Origin: Psychromonas ossibalaenae ATCC BAA-1528
GTDB taxonomy: Bacteria > Pseudomonadota > Gammaproteobacteria > Enterobacterales > Psychromonadaceae
DNA length: 64,000 nt
Direction of reading: 5' to 3'
NCBI RefSeq assembly: GCF_000381745.1
Contig: NZ_KB906970.1
Span: 62,001-126,000, forward strand
The position numbers and the translations under genes were made by a program. The notes beneath the pieces are model-generated. The model was not told the DNA's origin, did not search any database, and was given only the letters and a program-made list of their open reading frames with translations. Below, in pieces: positions 26,281-35,330 of this stretch (positions are counted from its first letter, which is position 1; every line of letters begins with the position of its first letter).

Positions 26281-29200
26281 TGAATAAAATGAAAATAAAT
26301 AAAAAATTACTTTTGCTTGCCGTTCTTTTTCTTAGCTGTGCTGCCGCTGCCTGGCTATGGATTCCTGTTGATCCGGAAACCGGGATTCGGTTAAAGCTGG
26401 CTGTTACGGCCGGCTGTTTTGCGGCCGCTTTGACAACCTTGATTTTTGCTTTCTGGCATCGTGGCTCTGAGGATAAAGCGCAGCAGCATGAACAGGCTGT
26501 TCTGTTTAAGCAGGATGTAAAAATAATTAACGATCTCTTTAAGGCTGCAGTAAAACAGCTTCGCGGAGTGAGGGCTCATAAGTTAAAAAACCTCTATGAA
26601 CTGCCCTGGTATATCCTTCTAGGCGGTGAAAAGGGCGCTAAAAGCAGCTTATTACAGCAGAATAATTTTGAACCGGTACTGCATCGCAGTCACGATGAAA
26701 ATGACACCAATCATTATATCCGTTTCTGGAGCAATGATAATGCGGTGGTTATCGAGATAGGGCATAGATTATTTGATAATGAAGGTATTGATGATGGATT
26801 ATGGCGGGCACTGAGCAGACTGTTATTAAAATACCGCCCTCGTCAGGCTGTTAATGCTGTTATCTCAGTTATCGGCTGTGATCAGTTTTTACAGTGCGAC
26901 AAAAAACAGCGGCAGATTATCAGCTCTAATCTTCAGGAAGCGATACTTGCTTTAGGAGAACATACGGGTCTGTCTATTCCTGTTTATAGCGTATTCACTA
27001 AATCTGATGCGATTGCCGATTTTGTTAATTTCTTCGCAGGTTATTCCGGTCGTGATCTGGAAAATCCTTTTGGTTTAACATTTCCCCTTGATGAAAATCA
27101 TCATTTTAACTCTGCACAGATGGAACAGTCCGCCCTGGAATTACTGAAAAACTTATCTCAGCAGCAGTTTCAGCTGCTGCATGAAACCGGCAAAAAGGAA
27201 GCAGGTTCGGTTATCGCTTTGCCTTATCAGCTGCGTTTTTTCTTTGAACGGGCCAGTGAGTTTTTAACTAATCTCGGACGTGAAAACAGGGTTCGTCAGG
27301 CTGTCTGGCTGCGCGGTATGTATCTGCTTACTACCGGTAAAAAAGGTGAGAATTATGATCTGCTCAGCCATGTAGTTGCGGAAAATGCTTCCTTTAATGT
27401 CGGTGCGCAGCAGCCTCAGGCCGACGGGCGTCAGAGTCTGTTTTCCAGCCGCCTTTTCAGTCATGTTATTCTTCCTGAGGCCGGCATCATAGGGGTAAAC
27501 CGCGGACGTCACTACCGTTACCTTATGGCGCGAACAGGGTATGTATTAGCACTCGGCTGCTTAATTACATTATTCGGTCTGCAGCTTAGAGATAACTGGA
27601 ATCTTGATGAAGCGTTTAGAACTAAAGCGGCAACTGAGCTGAGCTTGTACCGTAATGATATCAACCGTCTGCGTGAAGGACGCGCTGATTTAGGTGCGCT
27701 TATTCCGGTGTTGAATGAATTACGTACTGTTGATCAGCAGGGCTATAAACCTTTACCCTGGTATCATAAAGTCAGTATTAAGCAGTCTGATACCGCGCAG
27801 CAGATCCGTTATGTTTATCAGCAGCAGCTGCAGCTGTTTTTATTACCGCAGATTGAAGATCTGTTAAGCAGCGAATTGTATGTCTATGTTAATTTAGGCA
27901 ACCCAAGCAAAGTTTTCGAACTGCTGCGTTATTATCAAATGCTCTTTGAACCACAGCGCTTAGATCAGGATGAAATGGTCAGCTATCTGGTGGATACTTT
28001 AAACGATCAGGGGGAGTTATCTGCAGGCAGTCTCAATCAGTTAAGTTTTCTGATGGCGGATCTGTTTAACAGTGATTATGCTAACGTATTAAAAGAAAAT
28101 AATGATTTAATTGCGGTGGCTGTGCAGCATCTTGAAGGTCTTTCGCCTGAGCGTTTAATTTACGCGCGTATCAAAGTAATGCCGGAGTACCGTAACCGGG
28201 TTGATGTTCGCCGTCAGCTTGGTGAAAAATTCTCTTCTATGTTCTCCTTTAAATCAGGTTTTCATGGTTATTTATTACCGGAGCTGTATACCCGGCAGGG
28301 ACATGTAGATATCGATTTGTCGGTTAAATCCGCTCTGCTGAGAAAGCAGCTTAATGAGTTCAAGTCGATTCAGGGGGATATGTCCGGCGCATCGACAGCA
28401 GAGTTAGCTGAATTGAGCAAAAAAATTCAGCGTCTTTATTACGCAGATTATGTCTACCAGTGGAAAGAGCTACTTAAAAATATTGAAATAAAGCATTTTT
28501 CCAGCCTGGCAGATCTTGCTTATGCTGTCAAAGCCGCTCGAGATCCGGCTGCCAGTCCAATTATTGATGTGCTTGATGCTGTGGTTATGAATACGACTCT
28601 GGCCGCTGAAAATAGTACAGATAACAGCACAAGTGCAAAAGTGACTGAACAGCTTGGTTTAAATAAAACTGCAGAAGCGTTGAAAAAAGCAGATCGTCTC
28701 AATGTTATTGCCGGTGATAAATTAATTCGCCTGCAGCCTTCATATGTGGTGAATGAAGCATTCAGCAGTTACGCTTCATTCCTGGCGATTCAGGATAAAA
28801 GTGCGCCGATTGATGAGTTGATTGCTGAACTTGATAATCTAAACGGTTATTTCGACAGCGCACTGACCAGCAGCGACCCGGGCAAGGCCTGGTATGCTTA
28901 CGCAAAAGCGCATGCAGCCGGCAGTCAGGATGCCCTGGTGACATTCCGACGCTTATCCAGCCGTACACCGGGCCAGGTGACCGCGTGGGTAAAAGCACTG
29001 GATCAGCAGGCCTGGCAGAGAGTCATAGAGAGTGGTGTCGGTTATCTTAATCAACAATGGGAACAGCAGGTTTACACATTTTATCGTCAGGCTATTGAAG
29101 GACGTTTTCCTTTTGCACTGCAGGGGCGAGGAGAAGTGGCGCTTGATGATTTTGCCAGCATGTTTAAACCGCAGGGATTAATTGATAAGTTTATCAAACA

Positions 29201-29741
29201 GGAACTGCAGCCGTTTGTTTACTGGGATAACGGCGTACTTAAACTCAATGAGATTGAAGGCCAGAAACTGCCTGTCAATATTGAAACACTGGCTAAGATA
29301 AAGCAGGCCAAAGGGATCCGGGAACTGTTTTTTGGACCGGCCGGACAGGAGTTAGCCCTGCAGCTGCGTGTCAAAGCAAGTTCAATGAGTACCACCAGTA
29401 CCCAGTTTGATATTCGAGAAGCTGAACGTTTGTTTTCTTATCGTCATGGGCCGAGATTGTGGCAGGACATCACCTGGCCGTCGACAGGGGAAGACGGCTA
29501 TCTGTCAGCCAGCTTCTATAAAGGTGAAAACCGCATTGCCAGTAAATCATATTCTGGTCAATGGGCACTGTTTAGAATTATGTTTGACGGAAAATCAAGT
29601 GCAACAGGGGACCGCAGAGTACGTAATCTTGTTTATAAACTTGAAGATCAGGATGTGATTTTACAGTATGCACTTAAAGACAGTAATTCAGCTTTAGAGA
29701 AAGGTTTATTAAGCAGTTTTTACCTGCCTGAGGTGTTGTAG
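26280..29741 (+). CDS. tssM: T6SS inner-membrane protein TssM (IcmF)
   Basis: An 1153-residue TssM. Two N-terminal membrane helices (about residues 6-27 and 41-59), a cytoplasmic NTPase-like domain, a third membrane helix near 420-436, and a long periplasmic region ending with the IcmF C-terminal domain. The nucleotide site is degenerate: GGEKGAKSS has Ala where Walker A requires the last Gly before Lys. TssM spans the periplasm and contacts TssJ. It starts with GTG overlapping the tssL stop, and is the last gene of the operon, ended by a strong hairpin. Confidence 0.96.
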   Translation: MNKMKINKKLLLLAVLFLSCAAAAWLWIPVDPETGIRLKLAVTAGCFAAALTTLIFAFWHRGSEDKAQQHEQAVLFKQDVKIINDLFKAAVKQLRGVRAHKLKNLYELPWYILLGGEKGAKSSLLQQNNFEPVLHRSHDENDTNHYIRFWSNDNAVVIEIGHRLFDNEGIDDGLWRALSRLLLKYRPRQAVNAVISVIGCDQFLQCDKKQRQIISSNLQEAILALGEHTGLSIPVYSVFTKSDAIADFVNFFAGYSGRDLENPFGLTFPLDENHHFNSAQMEQSALELLKNLSQQQFQLLHETGKKEAGSVIALPYQLRFFFERASEFLTNLGRENRVRQAVWLRGMYLLTTGKKGENYDLLSHVVAENASFNVGAQQPQADGRQSLFSSRLFSHVILPEAGIIGVNRGRHYRYLMARTGYVLALGCLITLFGLQLRDNWNLDEAFRTKAATELSLYRNDINRLREGRADLGALIPVLNELRTVDQQGYKPLPWYHKVSIKQSDTAQQIRYVYQQQLQLFLLPQIEDLLSSELYVYVNLGNPSKVFELLRYYQMLFEPQRLDQDEMVSYLVDTLNDQGELSAGSLNQLSFLMADLFNSDYANVLKENNDLIAVAVQHLEGLSPERLIYARIKVMPEYRNRVDVRRQLGEKFSSMFSFKSGFHGYLLPELYTRQGHVDIDLSVKSALLRKQLNEFKSIQGDMSGASTAELAELSKKIQRLYYADYVYQWKELLKNIEIKHFSSLADLAYAVKAARDPAASPIIDVLDAVVMNTTLAAENSTDNSTSAKVTEQLGLNKTAEALKKADRLNVIAGDKLIRLQPSYVVNEAFSSYASFLAIQDKSAPIDELIAELDNLNGYFDSALTSSDPGKAWYAYAKAHAAGSQDALVTFRRLSSRTPGQVTAWVKALDQQAWQRVIESGVGYLNQQWEQQVYTFYRQAIEGRFPFALQGRGEVALDDFASMFKPQGLIDKFIKQELQPFVYWDNGVLKLNEIEGQKLPVNIETLAKIKQAKGIRELFFGPAGQELALQLRVKASSMSTTSTQFDIREAERLFSYRHGPRLWQDITWPSTGEDGYLSASFYKGENRIASKSYSGQWALFRIMFDGKSSATGDRRVRNLVYKLEDQDVILQYALKDSNSALEKGLLSSFYLPEVL

Positions 29742-29801
29742 AAAGAGACCGTTGTCGGAAGCTTTTCGCTGTGCTTCACATAAGTCCTCTGTAGAACGAT
29801 A

Positions 29802-29834
29802 AACGCCCCTGCTCAAATGCTGAGCAGGGGCGTT
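29802..29834. terminator. Bidirectional terminator between tssM and the M66 gene
   Basis: Perfect 14-bp stem 29802-29815 / 29821-29834 with a 5-base loop, between convergent 3' ends. It has A-rich flank on the left and a short AT-rich tail on the right, so it can serve both genes. Confidence 0.85.
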
Positions 29835-29862
29835 ATATTAATAGCTAACTTCTTTTTACATA

Positions 29863-32754
29863 TTACTGTATAGACCAGCCTCCCTTCGTATACAGCCAGG
29901 TTGTTTTGCTGTCTTTTGGAGTTACAAAGCTACTTGAAGCATTATAATTAACAGTAGTCGGCTGATCAGCGATGCTGTCCAGGGTAAATAACTGTCCCTC
30001 TCGTACTTCATGCATCGGCAAATCAACGATTAATATATTTGAACCATTTCGGCTTCGTACTGTGACATGCTGATATTCATTCATTTCCAGCAGTAGTGCA
30101 TTACTGTCGTTCTCTAATGGTTTGATATTAGAGGCGGTGTTCAGCAGTATGCTTGTATCACTCCATGGCTTGCCGTTAGTGCTGTAAAACTTCTTATCCT
30201 TATCAGTGTTCTTAGGTGGTTGAATATCTAGTTTGCCTTGAGATTTTCCATTACAGATAACTTCTGCATGATCAGGCTGGTCTGCCTGTGCGATATTGAC
30301 ATGTAGTTTATTCATGTAACCTTCACTTAGGCGATTATTTTCAAGCTCATAGATATGGCTTTGACTGTTGTTTTCAAATTTGACTTCAAGATAACACTGA
30401 TCGCTATATTCGCTGTTATCCATGGCATCCGGTTTATAGACAAAACCATACGCTCCGTGTAGTCCCGGATAAATATAACCTTCAATATCACCCTGTGGAT
30501 CATAAAAACCGACTAAGGTGGTTACCGGCACAGCAAACTGCTCCGGGATAAGAGTTTCCGCAGCGTCTAGTATCTGCTGTTCACTTTGTTCAACCCATAA
30601 ACTGTCTAATGCTTTGTAATAGTAGGTATTACCAGTGGTGACAACTTGTTCTTCAGCATCATTATAGTATATTTTCGAGTTATAACCTGCTGTACTGCTG
30701 ACCATGATCACTTTGCCTTCATCACTAGGTTCAGCCGTCGGAAAATAAATATCCCGGACGTGTGCGCCGTCTCTTGTCTTAATATCAATCCTGTCATTAA
30801 TATCCAACTGCGAGCGTAGATGTTCGGCATCAGTGTCATCCCTGATTTTTTCAAACTCCTGCGAGTTATTAATAGTATAAGTATTATTTGTTTTCAGGTG
30901 CTTATACTCAATCATCTGCGATGATTCGGCATCCCATTTTTCAAATCCGGTAGGTGAACCAGCTGCAAAATTAATTTTACCTTCGAGGTGTTTTTGAGTC
31001 ATCTCTAAATTATAGGGCGTTTGCAGGGTATAATTCGATAAAGGTGAACTTGCTGCGCCACCGGACATAGTATCTTTATTTAACTGGTATCCCTGCCATG
31101 GCGGAATTGTTTCATCATCACAGCAGCTTGCATCGCCGTGTCTATCCCAAAAGAAATTTACAATAAAACGCTGTTTGCTAGCATCCCAGCCCCAGCCGGA
31201 ATTTATTTCTCCTGCTGGGCGGTGAATTGAACCGTCAGTTCCTCCTGGAAAATGCCCAATTCCGAAATTGTGAGCCACTTCATGGCTCCATTCATTACCC
31301 AGAGAATTATCGATAGTGACCATGCCGTTGCCGCCGCTGCCGCCGTGTATTTGTACACCGTTAGAATAGTTACCGCGGGAGCTGTGCGCTGCTATTTGAC
31401 TCGCCAGATAGGTATGTCCGCTTTCCTTGTTACCGATAGAACTATTTGAGCCGTAGTTAGCCATATCAATGCCGTGCGAGATAAGTATTTTGCCGATAGC
31501 GCCGCGCATATCACCTTTATGCCAGCCTCCCTCACTTGGGTCATAGTCAGTAAACACATCGCCATTAGGCATGACGATATGCTTCAGATGAATAGGCTCA
31601 TACTGGTTGACAGTTAATTTACTGGCGGGAATTTTTTGATAATAATCTAGATGATTTTCAATTTCATCTGCAAATTTAAAGTTGTTACGAGGCTCGACCA
31701 GCATGCCGATATCTATAGTGTGAATAAGTATTTCAGTGGGAGCGCCGATTACAATATTATTTAGCTCTCCTTTATCTTTGCCATAGGTAAATTTTAGTTC
31801 CAGACCCGGTTCAATCCAGGATGAAGGTAAAGTTGCGCTCCACATATCATGAGCATAGACAATCGATAGATCTTCTCCGTCGTGAGCAGGAAGCCCCTCT
31901 GGCGGTGTTAAATTAATGCCTCCTAAAAAGCTGCCGTCTTTATCAAAGCCTTTTACTTTTATTATTTCGCTGCCTGCCTGTGTCTGCAGCGGCTGTACCA
32001 TTAATAAAGTATCTCTGTTAGCGGTTAGGTGAGGTCTTGGTTCATCTGCAGAGCTGTTTTGAAACAGGGTGATATTTTGTGCGTAGGATATTTGTGCTTT
32101 AAAATCGCCTGTTAAATCATTTTTTAATGGAACATCAAAAAAGGCGATGGTTTCATCACCCGGTTCAACAATAGGGTCTGTGATCTCTGACACATCTTCA
32201 TCGCGCGGATTAGAAGGACCCTCTATGGGATCGACTGGATTAACAGGAGCAATAGGATCAACAGGCTCGAATACTGCATTGGGATCCATATAGGAAATTT
32301 CCAAATGGTCGATATTCGGGACCAGTTCCCCGTCGGAGCCGATAGTAAAACTGTTCTTACCAGACTGCAGTTTTACTACGTGTTCAGTTGTATAGCTCCA
32401 GTTTTCTTCATCTTGTGTTGAGACTAAATCAACATGCTTTCCAGCGATAAACTGTCCTTGATAGTTTCGATGTAAATACACTGTACGTTCCTCTGGAGAG
32501 GAATAGCGCATTCTTAATTTGTATTCTCCATCGACAGGCGCGTTAAACTCAAAAGTAATGTGACCCTGCTCTATCCATTCACCTGTCCGGTAACCTGAGC
32601 CGCTGTATCCTGGAATACTGTTGTCAACCGGTGTTCCGAATGCAATAGCGTCTTCTGCCTGCAGTATTTCGGTAATATCTTTCTCTGAGGCGTTAGCAGT
32701 GTTAAAGGACAGCCCCGCTATAATAAGGGCTGTGGTGATTTTGTTGATTTTCAT
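29863..32754 (-). CDS. Secreted M66 zinc metalloprotease (TagA/StcE-like)
   Basis: A 963-residue exported protein with a signal peptide (TTALIIAGLSFNTANAS). Residues about 28-150 look like a CBM6/CBM35-type carbohydrate-binding module (FEFNAPVDGEYKLRMRY). A Pro-rich linker (PVDPIAPVNPVDP) leads to the M66 peptidase with the extended zinc motif HEVAHNFGIGH (His491, Glu492, His495, Gly498, His501), then TagA-like C-terminal domains. Family members such as E. coli StcE and Vibrio cholerae TagA cleave mucin-type glycoproteins. It stands alone, convergent with the T6SS operon. The region upstream holds two tandem-repeat arrays. Confidence 0.93.
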   Translation of the reverse strand: MKINKITTALIIAGLSFNTANASEKDITEILQAEDAIAFGTPVDNSIPGYSGSGYRTGEWIEQGHITFEFNAPVDGEYKLRMRYSSPEERTVYLHRNYQGQFIAGKHVDLVSTQDEENWSYTTEHVVKLQSGKNSFTIGSDGELVPNIDHLEISYMDPNAVFEPVDPIAPVNPVDPIEGPSNPRDEDVSEITDPIVEPGDETIAFFDVPLKNDLTGDFKAQISYAQNITLFQNSSADEPRPHLTANRDTLLMVQPLQTQAGSEIIKVKGFDKDGSFLGGINLTPPEGLPAHDGEDLSIVYAHDMWSATLPSSWIEPGLELKFTYGKDKGELNNIVIGAPTEILIHTIDIGMLVEPRNNFKFADEIENHLDYYQKIPASKLTVNQYEPIHLKHIVMPNGDVFTDYDPSEGGWHKGDMRGAIGKILISHGIDMANYGSNSSIGNKESGHTYLASQIAAHSSRGNYSNGVQIHGGSGGNGMVTIDNSLGNEWSHEVAHNFGIGHFPGGTDGSIHRPAGEINSGWGWDASKQRFIVNFFWDRHGDASCCDDETIPPWQGYQLNKDTMSGGAASSPLSNYTLQTPYNLEMTQKHLEGKINFAAGSPTGFEKWDAESSQMIEYKHLKTNNTYTINNSQEFEKIRDDTDAEHLRSQLDINDRIDIKTRDGAHVRDIYFPTAEPSDEGKVIMVSSTAGYNSKIYYNDAEEQVVTTGNTYYYKALDSLWVEQSEQQILDAAETLIPEQFAVPVTTLVGFYDPQGDIEGYIYPGLHGAYGFVYKPDAMDNSEYSDQCYLEVKFENNSQSHIYELENNRLSEGYMNKLHVNIAQADQPDHAEVICNGKSQGKLDIQPPKNTDKDKKFYSTNGKPWSDTSILLNTASNIKPLENDSNALLLEMNEYQHVTVRSRNGSNILIVDLPMHEVREGQLFTLDSIADQPTTVNYNASSSFVTPKDSKTTWLYTKGGWSIQ

Positions 32755-32795
32755 GATGTTGTTAACTCCATAAATAAGCTGTTTATTTCTGCTAT

Positions 32796-32843
32796 GTGTA
32801 TTTCCGGTACTGCACCATAGTGTATTTCCGGCACTGCACCATA
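32796..32843. repeat. Two tandem copies of a 24-bp repeat upstream of the M66 gene
   Basis: Copies 32796-32819 and 32820-32843 differ at one base (T versus C). They lie 42-89 bases upstream of the M66 start codon, in the likely promoter or 5' leader on the minus strand. Change in copy number could alter promoter spacing. Confidence 0.85.
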
Positions 32844-32910
32844 AATGAAATTAATCAAGTGAAGGCGGCAGTAGCGGCGAATGTTATTGTTAATAACGCT
32901 TACCCAGGTA

Positions 32911-32950
32911 GTGAAAAGGTGTGAAAAGGTGTGAAAAGGTGTGAAAAGGT
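32911..32950. repeat. Four tandem copies of the decamer gtgaaaaggt
   Basis: Perfect copies begin at 32911, 32921, 32931 and 32941, followed by a partial copy. The unit places TGAAA every 10 bases, one helical turn. This equals the TNAAA-N5-TNAAA arrangement I remember for ToxR binding. It lies about 160-200 bases upstream of the M66 gene. Confidence 0.9.
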
Positions 32951-33135
32951 GTGAATTTAGTGAGCACAGGCAAAATTGTTTTGTAAAGAGCAGTAAGGTG
33001 CGCTACGTTGACAGGTTCCAGTGTAGGGGGGCACCGCGGTTCGGCAAAAGAGGGGGATAAATTTCAGTGTTATTTACTGTATTAATGACAGCTTATAGGA
33101 TTTTGCTGTGGCCCATTACGCAGTGAAAACATGTT

Positions 33136-33786
33136 TTAATCTAACTGTTTTACCAGCCATTTTTTCCATCGTGTTAATTTGTTTTTGTCGCCTTGTGTTA
33201 ACAACTGCGGATCAATCTGCCGCAGCCACTGCTGCAATGCAAACCAGTCATCTTTAACTTCAATGAGACCTGTACCCTGATGTTTATTTTTGCGGCTGAA
33301 TCCCGGCGTTAACTGCCATTGCGGTAAATGCTCTAGTGCAGTGCCTGCCGGCCAGGATGCACCAAAATCAATTATTTTAATTGAGCCGAGCTCAGGCTGA
33401 TAAATTACATTTGAAGGTTTAATATCACCATGTACCCAGCCCTGCTGATGTAAATGGCAAACGGCGCGCACAATTTGAGGTATCAAAGAGATAAACAGGC
33501 TGCTCTGCACCTGTGAAAACGCCAGTATGCTTTGCCCGTTTATATAGGACAGTATTAATAATGAGGAGGCAGGCAGGTATTCAAGCGACTGCTGGATATA
33601 AGGTGAACTACATTGTGACATGCAGGACCATTCCCTGTGCAGCAGTTCATTTTCAGCGTGTTTAATAATGACCTTAGTGCCGCAGCTGCGGTCAGAAGCC
33701 AGCCATACCTGCGGGGTAAATGCGCTGATTAATGTGAAGCGCTGTACAAGAATATCACCAGCATTATAATCTTCAATGTCGGTCAT
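33136..33786 (-). CDS. Compact Hanks-type serine/threonine kinase
   Basis: A 216-residue protein with a kinase core: candidate ATP-binding Lys in KVIIKHA near residue 42, catalytic loop HGDIKPSN, and DFG motif in IIDFGAS. The glycine-rich loop is not recognisable (FTLISAFTPQVWLA) and the activation-segment APE is replaced (TPGFS), so the domain is minimal. No membrane or sensor part is attached. It follows maf by 23 bases on the same strand and is probably cotranscribed with it. It could phosphorylate the FHA partner of the neighbouring T6SS, but the operon placement gives no direct support. Confidence 0.85.
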   Translation of the reverse strand: MTDIEDYNAGDILVQRFTLISAFTPQVWLASDRSCGTKVIIKHAENELLHREWSCMSQCSSPYIQQSLEYLPASSLLILSYINGQSILAFSQVQSSLFISLIPQIVRAVCHLHQQGWVHGDIKPSNVIYQPELGSIKIIDFGASWPAGTALEHLPQWQLTPGFSRKNKHQGTGLIEVKDDWFALQQWLRQIDPQLLTQGDKNKLTRWKKWLVKQLD

Positions 33787-33809
33787 TAGCTCGCTCTTAC
33801 AAAGGCTTG

Positions 33810-34391
33810 TTAAATAACTGCAAAATTTTCTTCTTCTAACATTTTTATCAAAGAAATTAAGGGTAAACCGATCAGGCTGTTTGGATCTTTACCTTCAAAT
33901 CCTTCAAATAATGCAATACCGTATCCTTCACTTTTAAAGCTGCCGGCGCAGTTGAACGGCTGCTCTTTATTGAGGTAGTTGGTGATCATTACATCGCTTA
34001 ACTCTCTAAACTGTACGACATAAGGTTCAACCAAAGACTGGGTTTTACCGGTTTTACTGTTAATTAAAGCCAGACCTGTATAAAAGGTGATTTTTTTACC
34101 GCTGGCCGCTTTTAACTGCTGAAAAGCATTATCAAAATTACCTGGTTTACCCAGAATTACTCCGTTATTTACACACACTTGATCTGAGCCGATAACCAGT
34201 GCATTTTCATAAGCGGGGCAGACTGCGGATGCTTTAGCAACAGCCAGTCGTTCAACAAGCTCAACGGCCGTTTCCCGGGGAAGGGGCGTTTCATCTACAT
34301 TGGGTTTTTCCGTTGTAAAGGCTAAAAACAATTTATCTAAAAGCTGCTTTCTAAAAGGTGACGTTGACGCTAATACTAATGTCTGAGGCAT
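33810..34391 (-). CDS. yceF: Maf-family nucleotide pyrophosphatase (YceF type)
   Basis: A 193-residue Maf-like protein. It starts LVLASTSPFRKQLLDKL, and shows the PNVDETPLP loop, VIGSDQVCVNNG, the GKPGNFDNAFQQLKAASGK segment, and FKSEGYGIALFEGFEG. Maf proteins hydrolyse modified or non-canonical nucleotides to monophosphates; the YceF branch prefers 7-methyl-GTP. Its divergent placement next to yceD-rpmF is the classical gammaproteobacterial arrangement. A kinase gene follows on the same strand. Confidence 0.95.
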   Translation of the reverse strand: MPQTLVLASTSPFRKQLLDKLFLAFTTEKPNVDETPLPRETAVELVERLAVAKASAVCPAYENALVIGSDQVCVNNGVILGKPGNFDNAFQQLKAASGKKITFYTGLALINSKTGKTQSLVEPYVVQFRELSDVMITNYLNKEQPFNCAGSFKSEGYGIALFEGFEGKDPNSLIGLPLISLIKMLEEENFAVI

Positions 34392-34609
34392 AACTTTCTC
34401 AAGGTTAATGGAATATTGAAGACATTTTATGGTGGGAAAATTAATAAAGCGATAATTTAATAAAATAATCGCTCATTATTTAAGGTATTAGTGTTCACTA
34501 TCTAGAATCCCGAAGATCAAAAATACGAATCAGCTATCCTAACGAAAACTTTGCAAAAATGTTCCTTTTTCTTTGACTATCTTGACCGCTATCTATATTA
34601 TTCGCGACC

Positions 34610-35131
34610 ATGCAAAAGGTTAAACTACCGATTAGCGTTGATCCTGTTCGCGCTGCACAAAAGCATTTGGAACTCGAAGCTCGAATTCCAAAAGAACTTT
34701 TGAGCAGATTAGCAGAGTCAACAATCAGTGTTCACTCTGATATCGACACAGTTTTCTCATTTGATATTGATAAGCAGAAGCTAAGAATATTTCATGGTAA
34801 AGCAAGTGTTGCAGTAGAGCTAATTTGTCAACGGTGCAATGCGCCTATGATTTATCAGTGTGAAGCTGAATTTACGTATTGTCCCGTTCATAACCAAGAA
34901 CAGGAAAATAATTTACCAGACGCCTATGAATCCATTTATTATGATGAGAATGGAGAGGTGAATCTTCATCAGGTTGTAGAAGACGAGCTGATATTGGCAC
35001 TTCCGCAAATTGCAAAACACGCAATTGAAGAGTGTCAACAAAGTGAGTTTGAACTTACCTTTGGTGAAATTGATGAAGAAGAACAGCGTCCCAACCCATT
35101 TGAAGCTTTAGCTAAATTAAAGCACAAATAA
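34610..35131 (+). CDS. yceD: YceD/DUF177 family 23S rRNA accumulation protein
   Basis: A 173-residue YceD. Typical features are the N-terminal KLPISVDPVRAAQK, a central LICQRCNAPM Cys pair, and the C-terminal EVNLHQVVEDELILALPQ segment. It is linked to 23S rRNA accumulation and always lies upstream of rpmF. The short spacing to rpmF (18 bases) indicates one transcript. The divergent promoter region 34392-34609 serves both yceD and maf. Confidence 0.95.
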   Translation: MQKVKLPISVDPVRAAQKHLELEARIPKELLSRLAESTISVHSDIDTVFSFDIDKQKLRIFHGKASVAVELICQRCNAPMIYQCEAEFTYCPVHNQEQENNLPDAYESIYYDENGEVNLHQVVEDELILALPQIAKHAIEECQQSEFELTFGEIDEEEQRPNPFEALAKLKHK

Positions 35132-35149
35132 CAAGCAGGAATTTTTAAA

Positions 35150-35323
35150 ATGGCTGTACAAAAAAGTCGTAAAACTCGTTCAAAACGCGGTATGCGTCGT
35201 TCACATGACGCTCTAACTGCGCCGGCTCAACTTACTGTTGACGCTACGTCTGGTGAAACTCACCGTCGTCATCACATGACTGCTGACGGTTTCTACAAAG
35301 GCAAAAAAGTAATCGAATTGTAG
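35150..35323 (+). CDS. rpmF: 50S ribosomal protein L32
   Basis: A 57-residue protein starting [20 protein letters not shown] and ending KGKKVIEL, an exact fit to L32 in length and motifs. It lies between yceD and plsX. It is too short for many gene finders. The ribosome site is agcagga. Codon use is strongly biased, as for ribosomal genes. Confidence 0.97.
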   Translation: MAVQKSRKTRSKRGMRRSHDALTAPAQLTVDATSGETHRRHHMTADGFYKGKKVIEL

Positions 35324-35330
35324 GATTACT

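Noticed and set aside
32796-32950. CRISPR-like array upstream of the M66 gene
   Set aside because: The units are direct tandem repeats of 24 and 10 bases without spacers, so this is not a CRISPR array.
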